Shown: positions 29,358 through 38,354, counted from the first letter of the stretch. The stretch: DNA of 64,000 nt from Fodinicola acaciae (GCF_010993745.1 NZ_WOTN01000001.1:3103235-3167234), one strand, 5' to 3'. Made by a program: numbers and translations. Notes: generated by a model from the sequence alone, not told the origin.

Positions 29358-29373
29358 GTGTCAGAATCACCCC

Positions 29374-30405
29374 GTGCTGCACGTACGAGTGATCACCCCG
29401 CCGTCCACGACCGACCAGGTCCTGGAGGTCGCCGACTGCTGCCCGGCGGTCGTCAACGTCATCAGCTACCCGGGAGCCGCGCGCCGGCCGGCCGGCGACG
29501 TGGTCGAGTTCGACGTGGCTCGCGAAGCCGCGAACGGCGTGCTCGAAGACCTGAAGACGCTCGGCCTGAAGGACAGCGGCGGCATCAGCGTCGAGCAGAT
29601 CGACCTGTCGATCTCCACGGCCGCCGAGACCGCCGAGGAGGTCGCCCCAGGCGACCCGGACGACGCCGTCGTGTGGGAAGACCTGGCGGCGCGTACGGCC
29701 GCGGACGCGCGGCTCACCTGGGCCTTCCTGGCGTTTCTGGCGCTGGCCACCCAGATCGCCGCGATCGGCGCGCTGCTCGACCAGCCGATCCTGATCGTCG
29801 GCGCCATGGTGCTGGGACCAGAGTTTGGCCCGGTGGCGGCGATCTGCTTCGGCGTGCTGCGGCGCGACCTCCGGCTGATCGGCGGGGCCGTCCGTACGCT
29901 CGTGCTCGGCTTCGCCGCGGCGATCGCGATCACGCTGGCGTGCGCGGCGGTCAGCCGGCTGTTCGGCTGGATCCACCCCGGCGACCTGGGCGTACGCCCG
30001 CTGACCAGCTTCATCATCCATCCCGACCACTGGTCGTTCATCGTCGCCGTGCTGGCCGGCATCGCCGGCATTCTGTCGATCACCGCCGGAAAATCGTCGG
30101 CGCTGGTCGGTGTCTTCATCTCGGTCACGACCGTGCCGGCGGCCGGCAACATCGCGGTGGCGATCGCGCTGGGGCACTGGAGCGAGGTCAACGCGTCGCT
30201 GATCCAGCTCGGCATCAACCTCGCCGGCATGTTCGTCGCGGGCACCGTGACGCTGCTCGTACAACGCGTTCTGTGGGCCAGATATGGCCTGCACGTCTCG
30301 CCGGTCCGCCGCCAGCCGCGACGCAGGCCGCCGCGGATCAACCCGCGCCGGCGTACGCGCCCGAAGGTCGATCTCGTCCGTCGGCGGCCGCGCGTACGCT
30401 CTTAG
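29374..30405 (+). CDS. DUF389 family membrane protein
   Basis: 343 aa. An N-terminal soluble part (residues 1 to about 100) precedes several membrane helices: FLAFLALATQIAAIGALLDQ, LIVGAMVLGPEFGPVAAICF, LVLGFAAAIAITLACAAV and others. This matches the DUF389/TIGR00341 family, whose function is unknown. The C-terminal 40 residues are strongly basic (RRQPRRRPPRINPRRR). The GTG at 29374 is chosen; there is no ribosome-binding site, so the message may be leaderless. A TTG at 29350 would place the start inside the operator. Confidence 0.82.
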   Translation: MLHVRVITPPSTTDQVLEVADCCPAVVNVISYPGAARRPAGDVVEFDVAREAANGVLEDLKTLGLKDSGGISVEQIDLSISTAAETAEEVAPGDPDDAVVWEDLAARTAADARLTWAFLAFLALATQIAAIGALLDQPILIVGAMVLGPEFGPVAAICFGVLRRDLRLIGGAVRTLVLGFAAAIAITLACAAVSRLFGWIHPGDLGVRPLTSFIIHPDHWSFIVAVLAGIAGILSITAGKSSALVGVFISVTTVPAAGNIAVAIALGHWSEVNASLIQLGINLAGMFVAGTVTLLVQRVLWARYGLHVSPVRRQPRRRPPRINPRRRTRPKVDLVRRRPRVRS

Positions 30406-30406
30406 G

Positions 30407-30862
30407 ATGCCGATCACCGACCCCACGATCCTGCGGATCGGCGAGGCCACGCAGCTCAACCACAGCGGCAAACGCGAGGCGGCCCGCGAGATGTTCGCCA
30501 GCATCTGGGACGAGATCGGCGGCGAGCAGGGCGATCCGCTGCATCGGTGCGTAGTGGCGCATTCCATGGCCGACGCGCAGGACGACGTACGCGACGAGCT
30601 GCTGTGGGATCAGCGCGCTCTCGAGGCGGCGCCGCTGATCACCGACGAGCGGCAGGCCGAGGCCGGCGTCGAGATGCCGGTGGCCGCGCTCTATCCGTCA
30701 CTGCACCTCAACCTTGCCGAGTGTTACCGGAAAATCGGTGACCTCGACAGCGCTCGCGAGCACGTGGCGCAGGCGGAAGCCACGATCGGCACACTCGGCG
30801 ACGACGCGTACGGCCAACTGATCAGAAGCGGCCTGGACCGGCTGGTCGGCCTACTCGGCTGA
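30407..30862 (+). CDS. Small TPR-like hypothetical protein
   Basis: 151 aa, all helical, with a tetratricopeptide-like C-terminal helix pair (LYPSLHLNLAECYRKIGDLDSAREHVAQAEATI). No catalytic motif is seen. It starts 1 bp after the DUF389 stop and is likely co-transcribed. Its 3' end overlaps the convergent TetR gene by 12 bp. Function unknown; a role as a protein-interaction adaptor is only inferred. Confidence 0.8.
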   Translation: MPITDPTILRIGEATQLNHSGKREAAREMFASIWDEIGGEQGDPLHRCVVAHSMADAQDDVRDELLWDQRALEAAPLITDERQAEAGVEMPVAALYPSLHLNLAECYRKIGDLDSAREHVAQAEATIGTLGDDAYGQLIRSGLDRLVGLLG

Positions 30863-31486
30863 CCGTTTCCGCAGCCGCGAGGCGAGCGCGCGCCGCGCGA
30901 CCGGACCGAGGTCGTCGACCACTTCCACCAGGATGGCGAGCTGGTCGAGTGCGGACAACGCGCGTTGCGCGGCGGCATCGTCGACACCGCCGAAAAGTTC
31001 GAGTCCGACGAAGGCGGCGGCGACCGCGTCGGTCAGGCCCGGAATGTCGGCGACCTCGGCGACCGGCGAGTGGGCGAGCAGCCGCCGCAGCACGCCTTCG
31101 ATCTCGTTGGTCCAGAGCCGCAGCGCGGCCGCGACCGGCTCGGCGAGCTTCTGGTCGGTCTGCGCGCCGGCCAGCAACTGTGCCAGCACCGAGACGTTGC
31201 CGAGCTCGCGCTCGGCGTCGAACATGTCGCGGCCGACATCGAGCAGGTCGCGCAGCGAGGTGGCGGCGGCGAAGCGCTCCCTGTACGCGTCGACGCGCGC
31301 TTTCGAGGCGACCTGGCAGGCGGTGGCCAGCAGCTGGTCGACGCTGCCGAAGTGATAGAAGACCAGCGCCTGGTTGACGCCGGCAGCGGTCGCGATCGTA
31401 CGCGCGGACACGCCGGCGATCCCATGTTCGCGCAGCGCCGCCATCGCGCCGTCGATCAGGCGCTGTTTGGTGTCGGCCACCGGCAA
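30851..31486 (-). CDS. TetR family regulator
   Basis: 211 aa with a canonical TetR N-terminal HTH (IAGVSARTIATAAGVNQALVFYHFGSVDQLL) and a TetR C-terminal domain. The YHFGS motif is well conserved. It lies 3 bp beyond the MocR-like gene on the same strand, so the two regulators may be co-transcribed. The target is unknown; no efflux gene is directly adjacent. Confidence 0.9.
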   Translation of the reverse strand: MPVADTKQRLIDGAMAALREHGIAGVSARTIATAAGVNQALVFYHFGSVDQLLATACQVASKARVDAYRERFAAATSLRDLLDVGRDMFDAERELGNVSVLAQLLAGAQTDQKLAEPVAAALRLWTNEIEGVLRRLLAHSPVAEVADIPGLTDAVAAAFVGLELFGGVDDAAAQRALSALDQLAILVEVVDDLGPVARRALASRLRKRSAE

Positions 31487-31489
31487 ACC

Positions 31490-32818
31490 CTAGACCGCGT
31501 ACGAGCGTGCGCGTGGACGCAACGCGGCGGCGACCGAGTCGGCCAGGCCGGGCATGTCGGCGGTGTCGAGCGTGCTGATGGTGATGCGTACGCCCGGCTC
31601 GCTGGCGATCCGGTACATCCGGCCTGGCGCGACCACCCAGCCGGCGTCGAGCAGTCGCGCGCAGACGGACGTCTCGTCCGGCACCGGGATCCACACGTTC
31701 AACCCGGATTTTCCGTACGCGGCAATGCCTTTCGCCGCCAGCGCCTCGACCAGGCTGGCGCGCCGCTGGTCGTACGACGTCCGCGCGCGTCGCACGAGGG
31801 CAGCGACCTCCGGATCCGACCACAGCGACACCACCAGCGACTGCAACACCGTCGAGACCCAGCGCGCCGCCAGGCCGTAGCGGCCTTCGACCCGTGAGAT
31901 GGTCTGCTCGTCGCCGGCCAGGATCGAGCACCGCAGATCGGGTCCGTACGGCTTGGACACCGACCGAACCACGGCCCAGTTGGCAGCCGCGTCGGCGACC
32001 GGATGGAAGCCGGTGCTCGCCAGCTCGCCGATGTGGTCGTCCTCCAGCACAACGGCGGCCGAATATTGTGCGATCAGCGTTCGCAGTTCGGCCGCACGCG
32101 CGGCCGACATGCTGGCGCCGGTCGGATTCTGCGCGCGCGAGGTGATGACCAACCCGCGTACGCCGCGGCGAAAAGCGGCCGCCACCGACTCCGGCACCGG
32201 ACCGTCCTCGTCGACCCGCACCGGCTCTACCGTCAGCCCCATCGACGCGATCAGGTCCAGCAGGTTGGCCCAGCCCGGATCCTCGACCGCGACCTGGTCG
32301 CCAGGCCGCAAGTGCGCCGCGAGTACGCGCTCGATGGCGTCCAGCGCGCCGCTGGCAACCGTCAGGCCCGGCGCGGCGACGCCGTCGGCGGCCAGCCGCT
32401 CACGCGCCAGCCGCGCCAGCGGATCGATCACCAGCGCGCCTTCGTCGTAGAGCACCGGCTGCGCCGGAATGGCGTGCAGATGGCCGGTGAGCAGCGGCAA
32501 CAGCTGCGGATCCGGACTACCGGTGGACACATCGCGCGCGCCGGCCGGCACCGGCAGCCGCAGCGTCGAGCGGCCGGCCAGCGCCGGCGCCGCGCGCACC
32601 TGCGTGCCGCGCCGGCCGCCGGTTTCCACGACGCCGCGCTCGCGCAGCATCCGGTAGGCGGCGGCGACCGTCCCTGGGCTGACCGTAAGCTGAGCGGCGA
32701 GCGTACGCACCGCCGGCAGCTGGTCGCCCGGCGCGAGCTCGCCGGATCGCACGCCGGCCTCGATGCTGGCCGCGATGCCGGTCGAGGTGGATCCGGTGTA
32801 CGCGAATGGTGTCGGCAC
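31490..32818 (-). CDS. MocR family regulator (GntR HTH fused to aminotransferase fold)
   Basis: 442 aa. An N-terminal GntR-type winged helix (GELAPGDQLPAVRTLAAQLT, VSPGTVAAAYRMLRERGVVE) is fused to a class I aminotransferase-like domain. The PLP lysine is apparent in VRSVSKPYGPDLR, and SRAQNPTGASMS is the conserved Asn-Pro-Thr-Gly block. Such regulators sense pyridoxal phosphate or an amino-acid/PLP adduct. The GTG start at 32818 is preferred; a longer frame would read into a MITE-like repeat. A GTAC-rich motif at 32828-32846 lies just upstream and recurs before the flavin split-barrel gene at 47551-47569. Confidence 0.9.
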   Translation of the reverse strand: MPTPFAYTGSTSTGIAASIEAGVRSGELAPGDQLPAVRTLAAQLTVSPGTVAAAYRMLRERGVVETGGRRGTQVRAAPALAGRSTLRLPVPAGARDVSTGSPDPQLLPLLTGHLHAIPAQPVLYDEGALVIDPLARLARERLAADGVAAPGLTVASGALDAIERVLAAHLRPGDQVAVEDPGWANLLDLIASMGLTVEPVRVDEDGPVPESVAAAFRRGVRGLVITSRAQNPTGASMSAARAAELRTLIAQYSAAVVLEDDHIGELASTGFHPVADAAANWAVVRSVSKPYGPDLRCSILAGDEQTISRVEGRYGLAARWVSTVLQSLVVSLWSDPEVAALVRRARTSYDQRRASLVEALAAKGIAAYGKSGLNVWIPVPDETSVCARLLDAGWVVAPGRMYRIASEPGVRITISTLDTADMPGLADSVAAALRPRARSYAV

Positions 32819-32827
32819 AAAGTCCAG

Positions 32828-32846
32828 TATGTACCCGTACGAAGGA
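32828..32846. promoter_or_regulatory. Candidate MocR operator
   Basis: TATGTACCCGTACGAAGGA differs at one base from 47551-47569, just before the split-barrel flavin protein gene. It contains GTAC-N2-GTAC symmetry. MocR/PdxR regulators commonly control vitamin B6 genes, so a shared site is plausible. GTAC words are frequent in this genome, which lowers certainty. Confidence 0.4.
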
Positions 32847-32848
32847 TC

Positions 32849-33011
32849 AGAGCCTGTTGGTAAACGGTGGTGCGTGAGAGTCGAGGTCCACACGTCGCTC
32901 TGCCGGTGCCGGACGGAGCCCCAAATAGCAGCGCCATGGTGGGTTTTGTCCGGTGCCGGCAGGCTGCGTTTGGGCTCGGCTATCGCGTGCCACCGTTTAC
33001 CAACAGGCTCT
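32849..33011 (+). mobile_element. MITE-like element, copy A (163 bp)
   Basis: Non-coding element with perfect 22-bp terminal inverted repeats, 32849-32870 (AGAGCCTGTTGGTAAACGG...) and 32990-33011. Most of it matches copy B at 51383-51547 in the same orientation. GAGCCTGTTG-type ends are common in IS5-like elements, but no transposase is present. No convincing target duplication is seen. It is inserted between the MocR gene start, 31 bp away, and the stop codon of the beta-propeller gene, which begins at the next base. Confidence 0.85.
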
Positions 33012-34367
33012 TCAGCGGTTGGGACTGGCGTTCACGTCCCATGGAGTCGTGGAGGAGCGGGGTGGCTCCGGCGCCGGCGTCCAGGTCATGCCGTCGGTCG
33101 TCACGTACCAGCGGTTCACGGTCGGCTCGCCACCACGTCCGGTCAGCGTGAGGACGACATAGCCGCCGGTGGCCGACCGCATGAACCGCACCCAGATCGT
33201 GCCGGGACCGCCGCCGACCCCGGAAGCCTCCTGGAAGCTCCGGCCGCCGTCGCGGCTGGCCATCAGCCACTGGCCGGCGTCAGGCCCAGCGCCGCTCTCG
33301 ACCTTGCTGGCCAGCAAGGTGCCGTTGGGCAGGACGGCCAACCCCGATCCCGCGGTCACCGCTCCGCGGCTGACCAGGCTCCAGGTCGCGCCGCCGTCAT
33401 GACTGACGTAGAGCGCTCCGACGCTGGCCGGGAAGCCCTTCTGATGCAGCTCCATCTCGTTGACGAGTGCGTACGCGGTGCGGCCGTCGTAGCTGGCGAC
33501 GGTGGCGTAGGCCTGCTCGTAGCCGGCCGGCGCTGACGGCACCTTCGCCGCCGACCAGGTGCGGCCGCGGTCGCGGCTGACCTCGACGCGCAGGTCGAGC
33601 TTCTCGACGTACGCGAAGCCGGTCGCGCGCCACAGCGATCCGTCCTTAGCCTGCATGACCCGGGACTCACCGAGATACGGATAGTCGGCCGACCACTTCT
33701 TCACCAACGGATGCGGCACACCGTTGCTCGGATCGATGGCCACGACCTGCCGTTGGCGTACGTCCAGCGGCCAGCCGGCCGGAAACGCGTCGACCGGCGC
33801 GCCGAGCGCCGGCTCCTTCGACCAGCTCTGTCCGCCGTCGAGGCTGACGTAGAGGATGTCCTTGCCGCCCTTGTACGAGACTCCGCCGCGGTTGACGATC
33901 AGGCTGACGGCCTGGCCGGGGCCGGCCGAGTCGAAGCCGACCAGCTTCTGCGCCGCGAGCTCTTTCGGCAGCGTCCAGGCCTGCCAGGTGGTGCCGCCGT
34001 CGAACGTACGCACCAGCGCGATGCCGGCGGAGCTGCGCGCGAGCGCGTACGTCGTCCACTTGTCGATGGTGATGCTGTTGAGCACGCCGAACGGACCGTC
34101 GGCGGGAATCCGCTCACCCTGCAGCGCGAGATGCACCGGCGTGCCGAGATCCGGCCGGTCGGCGATGCCGGGCGGCGGCGCCGGCCGGGAGGTCACCGAG
34201 ACGGCGACGAACACCGCGGCCATCACGATCGCGACCGCGCCGATAGCCCAGGTCGGGTTGGTGGCGATCTGGCGGCGCCGGCCGCGCCGGTGGATCTCGT
34301 CGAGGTCGGGCAGCTCGACCGTACGCACGATTTCCTCGCGCAGCTCCTGGTAGTCGGACGCCTTCAT
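33012..34367 (-). CDS. Membrane-anchored beta-propeller (BNR/Asp-box) partner of ECF sigma factor
   Basis: 451 aa. A short basic cytoplasmic segment (residues 1-33) precedes one transmembrane helix (WAIGAVAIVMAAVFVAVSV). A large extracytoplasmic domain with Asp-box-like repeats follows: TFDGGTTWQAW, SLDGGQSWSK, SRDRGRTWSA, SHDGGATWSL, SRDGGRSF and TTDGMTW. It overlaps the sigma-factor gene (ATGA) and may act as its sensor or anti-sigma factor. The usual zinc-binding anti-sigma HxxxCxxC motif is absent. The 3' end abuts MITE copy A. Confidence 0.82.
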   Translation of the reverse strand: MKASDYQELREEIVRTVELPDLDEIHRRGRRRQIATNPTWAIGAVAIVMAAVFVAVSVTSRPAPPPGIADRPDLGTPVHLALQGERIPADGPFGVLNSITIDKWTTYALARSSAGIALVRTFDGGTTWQAWTLPKELAAQKLVGFDSAGPGQAVSLIVNRGGVSYKGGKDILYVSLDGGQSWSKEPALGAPVDAFPAGWPLDVRQRQVVAIDPSNGVPHPLVKKWSADYPYLGESRVMQAKDGSLWRATGFAYVEKLDLRVEVSRDRGRTWSAAKVPSAPAGYEQAYATVASYDGRTAYALVNEMELHQKGFPASVGALYVSHDGGATWSLVSRGAVTAGSGLAVLPNGTLLASKVESGAGPDAGQWLMASRDGGRSFQEASGVGGGPGTIWVRFMRSATGGYVVLTLTGRGGEPTVNRWYVTTDGMTWTPAPEPPRSSTTPWDVNASPNR

Positions 34368-34900
34368 GCGGATTCGCTCCTCGAGGTGATGGCGATGTCG
34401 AGGTCTTCGGCGCTGTCCTCACCGAGCAGCTCGGCAAGCCGCGCGCGACCGCGGGCGAGCCGTGACTTGACGGCGTTGACCGTCACGCCTTGCGTCACCG
34501 CGATGTCAGCAACCGACAGGTCGGCGATGTAATGCAGGGCGATCGCCTCGCGCTGCGGCGCCGGCAGCTTGCGCAGCACGGCCAGCAGCGCGACGCGGTT
34601 CAGCGCGGAGTCCGAGGACACCGGTGGCGGATCGGCCGACCGGCGCAGCAGCGACGTGAGCTGCGTGGCTCTTCGCCACCGGCGCCTGGCGATGTTGCGC
34701 GCGACCGTACGCAGCCACGCCTCCGGTTTCTCGGCCTCCAGAAGCACGCGGCGGTGCGCGACGGCACGGACGAACGTCTCGGCCACCACGTCCTGCGCCT
34801 CGCCGAGGTCGCCGGTCAGCGCGTACATCGCCACCACCAGCCGGCCGTGCGTGGCACGGAAGATGGTGTCGAGCTGCTCACGTTCGGTCGCTGTGGCCAC
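34364..34900 (-). CDS. ECF-type RNA polymerase sigma factor
   Basis: 178 aa with sigma region 2 (RATHGRLVVAMYALTGDLGEAQDVVAETFVRA, and EAWLRTVARNIARRRWRR) and region 4 (LRKLPAPQREAIALHYIADLSVADIAVTQGVTVNAVKSRLARGRARL). It starts with GTG at 34900 behind a purine-rich box. It is co-transcribed, with a 4-bp overlap, with the membrane beta-propeller gene, the usual layout for an extracytoplasmic signal relay. Its regulon is unknown. Confidence 0.93.
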   Translation of the reverse strand: MATATEREQLDTIFRATHGRLVVAMYALTGDLGEAQDVVAETFVRAVAHRRVLLEAEKPEAWLRTVARNIARRRWRRATQLTSLLRRSADPPPVSSDSALNRVALLAVLRKLPAPQREAIALHYIADLSVADIAVTQGVTVNAVKSRLARGRARLAELLGEDSAEDLDIAITSRSESA

Positions 34901-34960
34901 TCGATCCCCCGCCTTCGGTCAGACTGTCACCTCCTTAAGTCACCAGCAGGCGGCGAGGTT

Positions 34961-36082
34961 TCAGCGGATCCGGAGCCGGGTCGGAGCGTGCGTACGCGGC
35001 TCCGGCAACCGCAGCGGACCCGAGCCCGGCGTGTAGGAGCCGAGGATGCGCGCGGTCCTCGCGCCGGTCACCGACGGCACGGCGGCCGGAAGGCCATGCC
35101 AGGAAAGGAAACCGAGCACGGCGAAGGCGTACGCCTCCTTGGCGTCGGAGGGGATGCCGAGGTCGTCGATCGAGCCGATCGCGGCCGAGGTGAGCCGCCT
35201 GAGCCTGGCCATCAGCTCGGGGTTGCGTACGCCGCCGCCGGAGGCGACGACCTCGGTGATGCCGTGCCGGTCGAGCTCGTCGGCCACCGTACGCGCGGTC
35301 AGCTCGGTCAGCGTGGCGAGCACGTCCTCGGCTGGTTCGCTCCTGAGATGTCTGTTCAGGTAGCCGAGGTGAAACAGCTCCTTGCCGGTGGATTTCGGCG
35401 GCTGGCGGCGATAGTACGGCTCGGCCAGCAGGTCGTTGAGCAGTCGCTCGTCGATGTGTCCCCGGCTCGCGTGCTGGCCATCGCGGTCGTACGACTCGTC
35501 GAAGAACTTCCTGGCGGCCAGGTCGATGAGCGCGTTGGCCGGACCGATGTCATAGCCGATCACCGAGCCGTCCCTGATGATCGTCGCGTTGGCGATGCCG
35601 CCGAGGTTGAGCGCCGCCCGCGGCTTGTCCGTGCCGAGCAGGAGCGCGTCGAAGGCCGGCACGAGCGGGGCGCCCTGGCCGCCGGCGGCGATGTCGGCCG
35701 AGCGGAGGTCGGAGATCACCGGTGCGCCGGTGTGTGCCGCGATCCAGGCCGGCTGGCCGAGCTGGAGCGTCCCGCCGACGCGGCCGTCGTCGACCCAGTG
35801 GAAGACCGTTTGGCCGTGCGAGACGACCAGGTCGGCGCCGTGACCGGCGGCGGCTTGCGCGTACGCCTGGCCGAGCAGCGCGTCCAGCTGGCAGACCTGC
35901 TCGATGGTCGTTTGCGCTGGTGGCAGTATGTCCGCGATGCGCTCGGTGATCGCCCGGTCATACGCGACCTGGCGGTCTGTCACCGGCGTCATGACGATCT
36001 CGTCGCCGGCCAGCTCCAGCTCGGCGACCGCCACGTCGATCCCGTCGTACGACGTGCCTGACATCAACCCGACCACGCGCAT
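34961..36082 (-). CDS. anmK: Anhydro-N-acetylmuramic acid kinase
   Basis: Phosphorylates and opens 1,6-anhydroMurNAc to MurNAc-6-phosphate in cell-wall recycling. It is 373 aa. Motifs: N-terminal GLMSGTSYDGIDVA (ATP-binding), SHGQTVFHW with nearby residues, RAALNLGGIANATI and VVASGGGVRNPELM. The start is either 36082 (ACAGGA box 8 nt upstream, chosen) or 36091. It lies between the sigma-factor gene and the alpha-galactosidase, same strand. Confidence 0.93.
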   Translation of the reverse strand: MRVVGLMSGTSYDGIDVAVAELELAGDEIVMTPVTDRQVAYDRAITERIADILPPAQTTIEQVCQLDALLGQAYAQAAAGHGADLVVSHGQTVFHWVDDGRVGGTLQLGQPAWIAAHTGAPVISDLRSADIAAGGQGAPLVPAFDALLLGTDKPRAALNLGGIANATIIRDGSVIGYDIGPANALIDLAARKFFDESYDRDGQHASRGHIDERLLNDLLAEPYYRRQPPKSTGKELFHLGYLNRHLRSEPAEDVLATLTELTARTVADELDRHGITEVVASGGGVRNPELMARLRRLTSAAIGSIDDLGIPSDAKEAYAFAVLGFLSWHGLPAAVPSVTGARTARILGSYTPGSGPLRLPEPRTHAPTRLRIR

Positions 36083-36096
36083 GCCGCTCATCCTGT

Positions 36097-36143
36097 CGCA
36101 TGGCCACCATGCGTGCATCGAACGCAAGCATGGTGGCCATGCG
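36097..36143 (-). terminator. Terminator hairpin after alpha-galactosidase gene
   Basis: A perfect 16-bp inverted repeat, CGCATGGCCACCATGC (36097-36112) and its complement (36128-36143), with a 15-nt loop, begins 4 bp beyond the stop codon. It has no U-tract. Part of it (36101-36116) is repeated after the gamma-glutamyltransferase gene. Confidence 0.65.
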
Positions 36144-36146
36144 GAC

Positions 36147-38213
36147 TCAGCAGACCAGGCTGACGTCTCCCCAGTCGGCGTGGTCGTAGTCGGGTCCGTC
36201 GCCGGCGTTGCCAACGACGAGGTGGACGGTCGTACGACCGGTGATGTCCACGTCGATGACGACCGGCGCTCCGGCGGTCACCGTCGGACTCGTGTAGAGC
36301 GTCGTCGAGTCCCCGACCACCGAAAGCGTCACGCTTCCGCGACCGGCGTTCTCCGCGTCGACGCCGCCGACCGCCACCAGCCGCTTGCAGCCGCCGGCCG
36401 CGAAGGCGATGTCGCTGTCCGGATGCGCGCCGACGCCCTTGGGATAGAAGGCACCGGCGATGTCCTGCACGTTGCCGTCGCCGGCCGGCTGCTCGCCGTT
36501 GGACTGGTCACGCTCGGCCGGTCCGAAGCCGTTGGCCGCCGACGACCAGGTCCGGTCGCTGACGTACGAACCGGTGCCGGTCGCCGAGCAGACCACCTGC
36601 GCATTCGCCCAGTCGGCGTGGTCATCGTCGATCGTGTCGCGGCCATCGGTGACGCGCAGCTCCAACGCCTTGACGCCGGCCGTCGGCACGTTGAGCGCGG
36701 TCGCCGGCTGACCACCGGACTTGAGGTCCGAATACGCCAACAGCTGGCCGTCGCCGTACACCGCGAACCTCACGGCGCCTTTGCCCGCACCGACTTCGTC
36801 GTCGATGCCGACAAACGATGAGAAGCGCGTACACGACCCGCCGAGCCACAGGTGGACGGCCGAGTCCGCGTGCGCGCCGAGGCCGCGCGCGTACGCCGTG
36901 CCGCCGATCGAGAGACCGCGGCCGTCACCGGCGGCCTGCTCGCCGTTGGAACGGTCGCGCTCGACCGGACCCCAGCCGTTGGACGAGTCGAGCCAGGTCA
37001 GGTCGCTGACCTGGTAGCTGCCGGCACCGAGTGCTGCCTGTGCCGTGCCGGCGCGGCTGACGCGATACATCACGACGCCGTGCGACGGCACGGTCGCCGA
37101 GATGCCGCCGTTCGTGGTCGAGGTCGCGCCGGACCACAGGTCTTTGAGGCCGTACGCGGTGGATCCGCCGAGGCCGACGGCGGCGGCGCTGGTCGTGACG
37201 GTGGCGGCGGCGGCCGTACGGTTGAACAGGACCACCGCGACCGAGCCGTCGGACATCGGCTTGGCCCACACCTCGGTGTCCCCGAAGTCGGCCACCCGCC
37301 GGCCCTGCGAGCCGCCCCAGTCCTGGTTGACCGCGATCACGTCCGGACTGCCGATGATCGCCTTGGTCGCCGCCGGGATCGAGCGCAGGTCGTTGCCGAG
37401 GATCAGCGGCGCGTTGAGCAGCGACCACAGGCTGAAGTGAGCGCGATATTCGGTATCGGTCATGCCGCCGTTGCCGACCTCCAGCATGTCCGGGTCGTTC
37501 CACGCGCTCTGGTGCGAGAACGGCTCAAGGCCAGCCTGCTGGTCGAGCAGCGAGGTCATGCTGTCCCACGAGTCGGTGATGTCACCGGTCGTACGCCACA
37601 GGCTGGCTCCGGTCGCCGGACCGAACTGCCATGGATTGTCGTAGCCCCAGTTGCACAGGCTGTAGACGATCGGCCGCCCAGTCGCCCGCAGCGCGTTTCC
37701 CATCGCACGATAGCGATCCAGCGCCGGCCGGCCCAGGTTGTTGCAGTTGTCGTACTTCAGATAATCGACGCCCCAGGCCGCGAAACTGTTCGCGTCGTCG
37801 GTCTCGTGATCCAAACTCGCCGGGAAACCGGCGCAGGTGGCGGTGCCGGCCGAGGAATAGATGCCGAGTTTCAGACCTTTCGCGTGCACGTAATCGGCCA
37901 ACGCCTTGATGCCGGACGGAAAACGCGTCGGATCCGCCTGCAGCTTCCCGTCGCCGTCACGGGTCCTGGCCATCCAGCAGTCGTCGATGTTCACATACTG
38001 GTAGCCGAGCCGATCCAGACCATTCGCGACCATCGCGTCCGCGGTCTGCTTGATCAGATTTTCGTTGATGTCGCAGCCGAACTTGTTCCAACTGTTCCAC
38101 CCCATCGGCGGACTGGCCAACGGCGCGACCGGCGTAGCCGCCGCGGCCGGCTGCGGAGTCAGCGCCACCAGGCTGGCAGCAAACAGGACGAGCGCCAAAA
38201 CCGTACGTCTCAC
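36147..38213 (-). CDS. Secreted alpha-galactosidase (GH27) with two NPCBM domains
   Basis: 688 aa. A signal peptide (MRRTVLALVLFAASLVALTP..., AAAA) is followed by a GH27 (beta/alpha)8 barrel: MGWNSWNKFGCDIN, NIDDCWMARTRDGDG, nucleophile Asp155 in YLKYDNCNN and acid/base Asp240 in WNDPDMLEVGNGG. Then come a beta-sandwich and two tandem NPCBM/NEW2-type carbohydrate-binding domains, each with SDxTW...NGxGPxERDxSNGEQ and ending HADWA/HADWG. It should release terminal alpha-galactose from oligosaccharides outside the cell. The GTG start at 38213 has a GAGGAG box; the longer frame reads into repeat copy 2. Confidence 0.93.
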   Translation of the reverse strand: MRRTVLALVLFAASLVALTPQPAAAATPVAPLASPPMGWNSWNKFGCDINENLIKQTADAMVANGLDRLGYQYVNIDDCWMARTRDGDGKLQADPTRFPSGIKALADYVHAKGLKLGIYSSAGTATCAGFPASLDHETDDANSFAAWGVDYLKYDNCNNLGRPALDRYRAMGNALRATGRPIVYSLCNWGYDNPWQFGPATGASLWRTTGDITDSWDSMTSLLDQQAGLEPFSHQSAWNDPDMLEVGNGGMTDTEYRAHFSLWSLLNAPLILGNDLRSIPAATKAIIGSPDVIAVNQDWGGSQGRRVADFGDTEVWAKPMSDGSVAVVLFNRTAAAATVTTSAAAVGLGGSTAYGLKDLWSGATSTTNGGISATVPSHGVVMYRVSRAGTAQAALGAGSYQVSDLTWLDSSNGWGPVERDRSNGEQAAGDGRGLSIGGTAYARGLGAHADSAVHLWLGGSCTRFSSFVGIDDEVGAGKGAVRFAVYGDGQLLAYSDLKSGGQPATALNVPTAGVKALELRVTDGRDTIDDDHADWANAQVVCSATGTGSYVSDRTWSSAANGFGPAERDQSNGEQPAGDGNVQDIAGAFYPKGVGAHPDSDIAFAAGGCKRLVAVGGVDAENAGRGSVTLSVVGDSTTLYTSPTVTAGAPVVIDVDITGRTTVHLVVGNAGDGPDYDHADWGDVSLVC

Positions 38214-38354
38214 GGGATCTCCTCGCGACAACCGGCAGATTTGCCGTTGTATCGAGTCGTACGCGGTGGCGCAATGGGCTCGGGGCGGTGTGGCGGTTCT
38301 TGGTGTAGACCTATGCCGTATGTCATGACTGGGAGGGACTTCCGGTGGGAGGTC
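38214..38354. promoter_or_regulatory. Promoter region of alpha-galactosidase gene
   Basis: Contains an imperfect palindrome ACAACCGGCAgattTGCCGTTGT (38228-38250, one bulged base) 15-37 bp upstream of the start, a candidate repressor site over the promoter or leader. No confident -35/-10 pair is seen. Repeat copy 2 begins just beyond. Confidence 0.35.

Noticed and set aside
31490-32893. MocR regulator beginning at 32893
   Set aside because: The extra residues come from MITE copy A; the GTG at 32818 gives the usual N-terminus.
32847-33014. TCA target duplication of MITE copy A
   Set aside because: TCA occurs at both edges only if the ends are trimmed asymmetrically, and copy B shows nothing similar.
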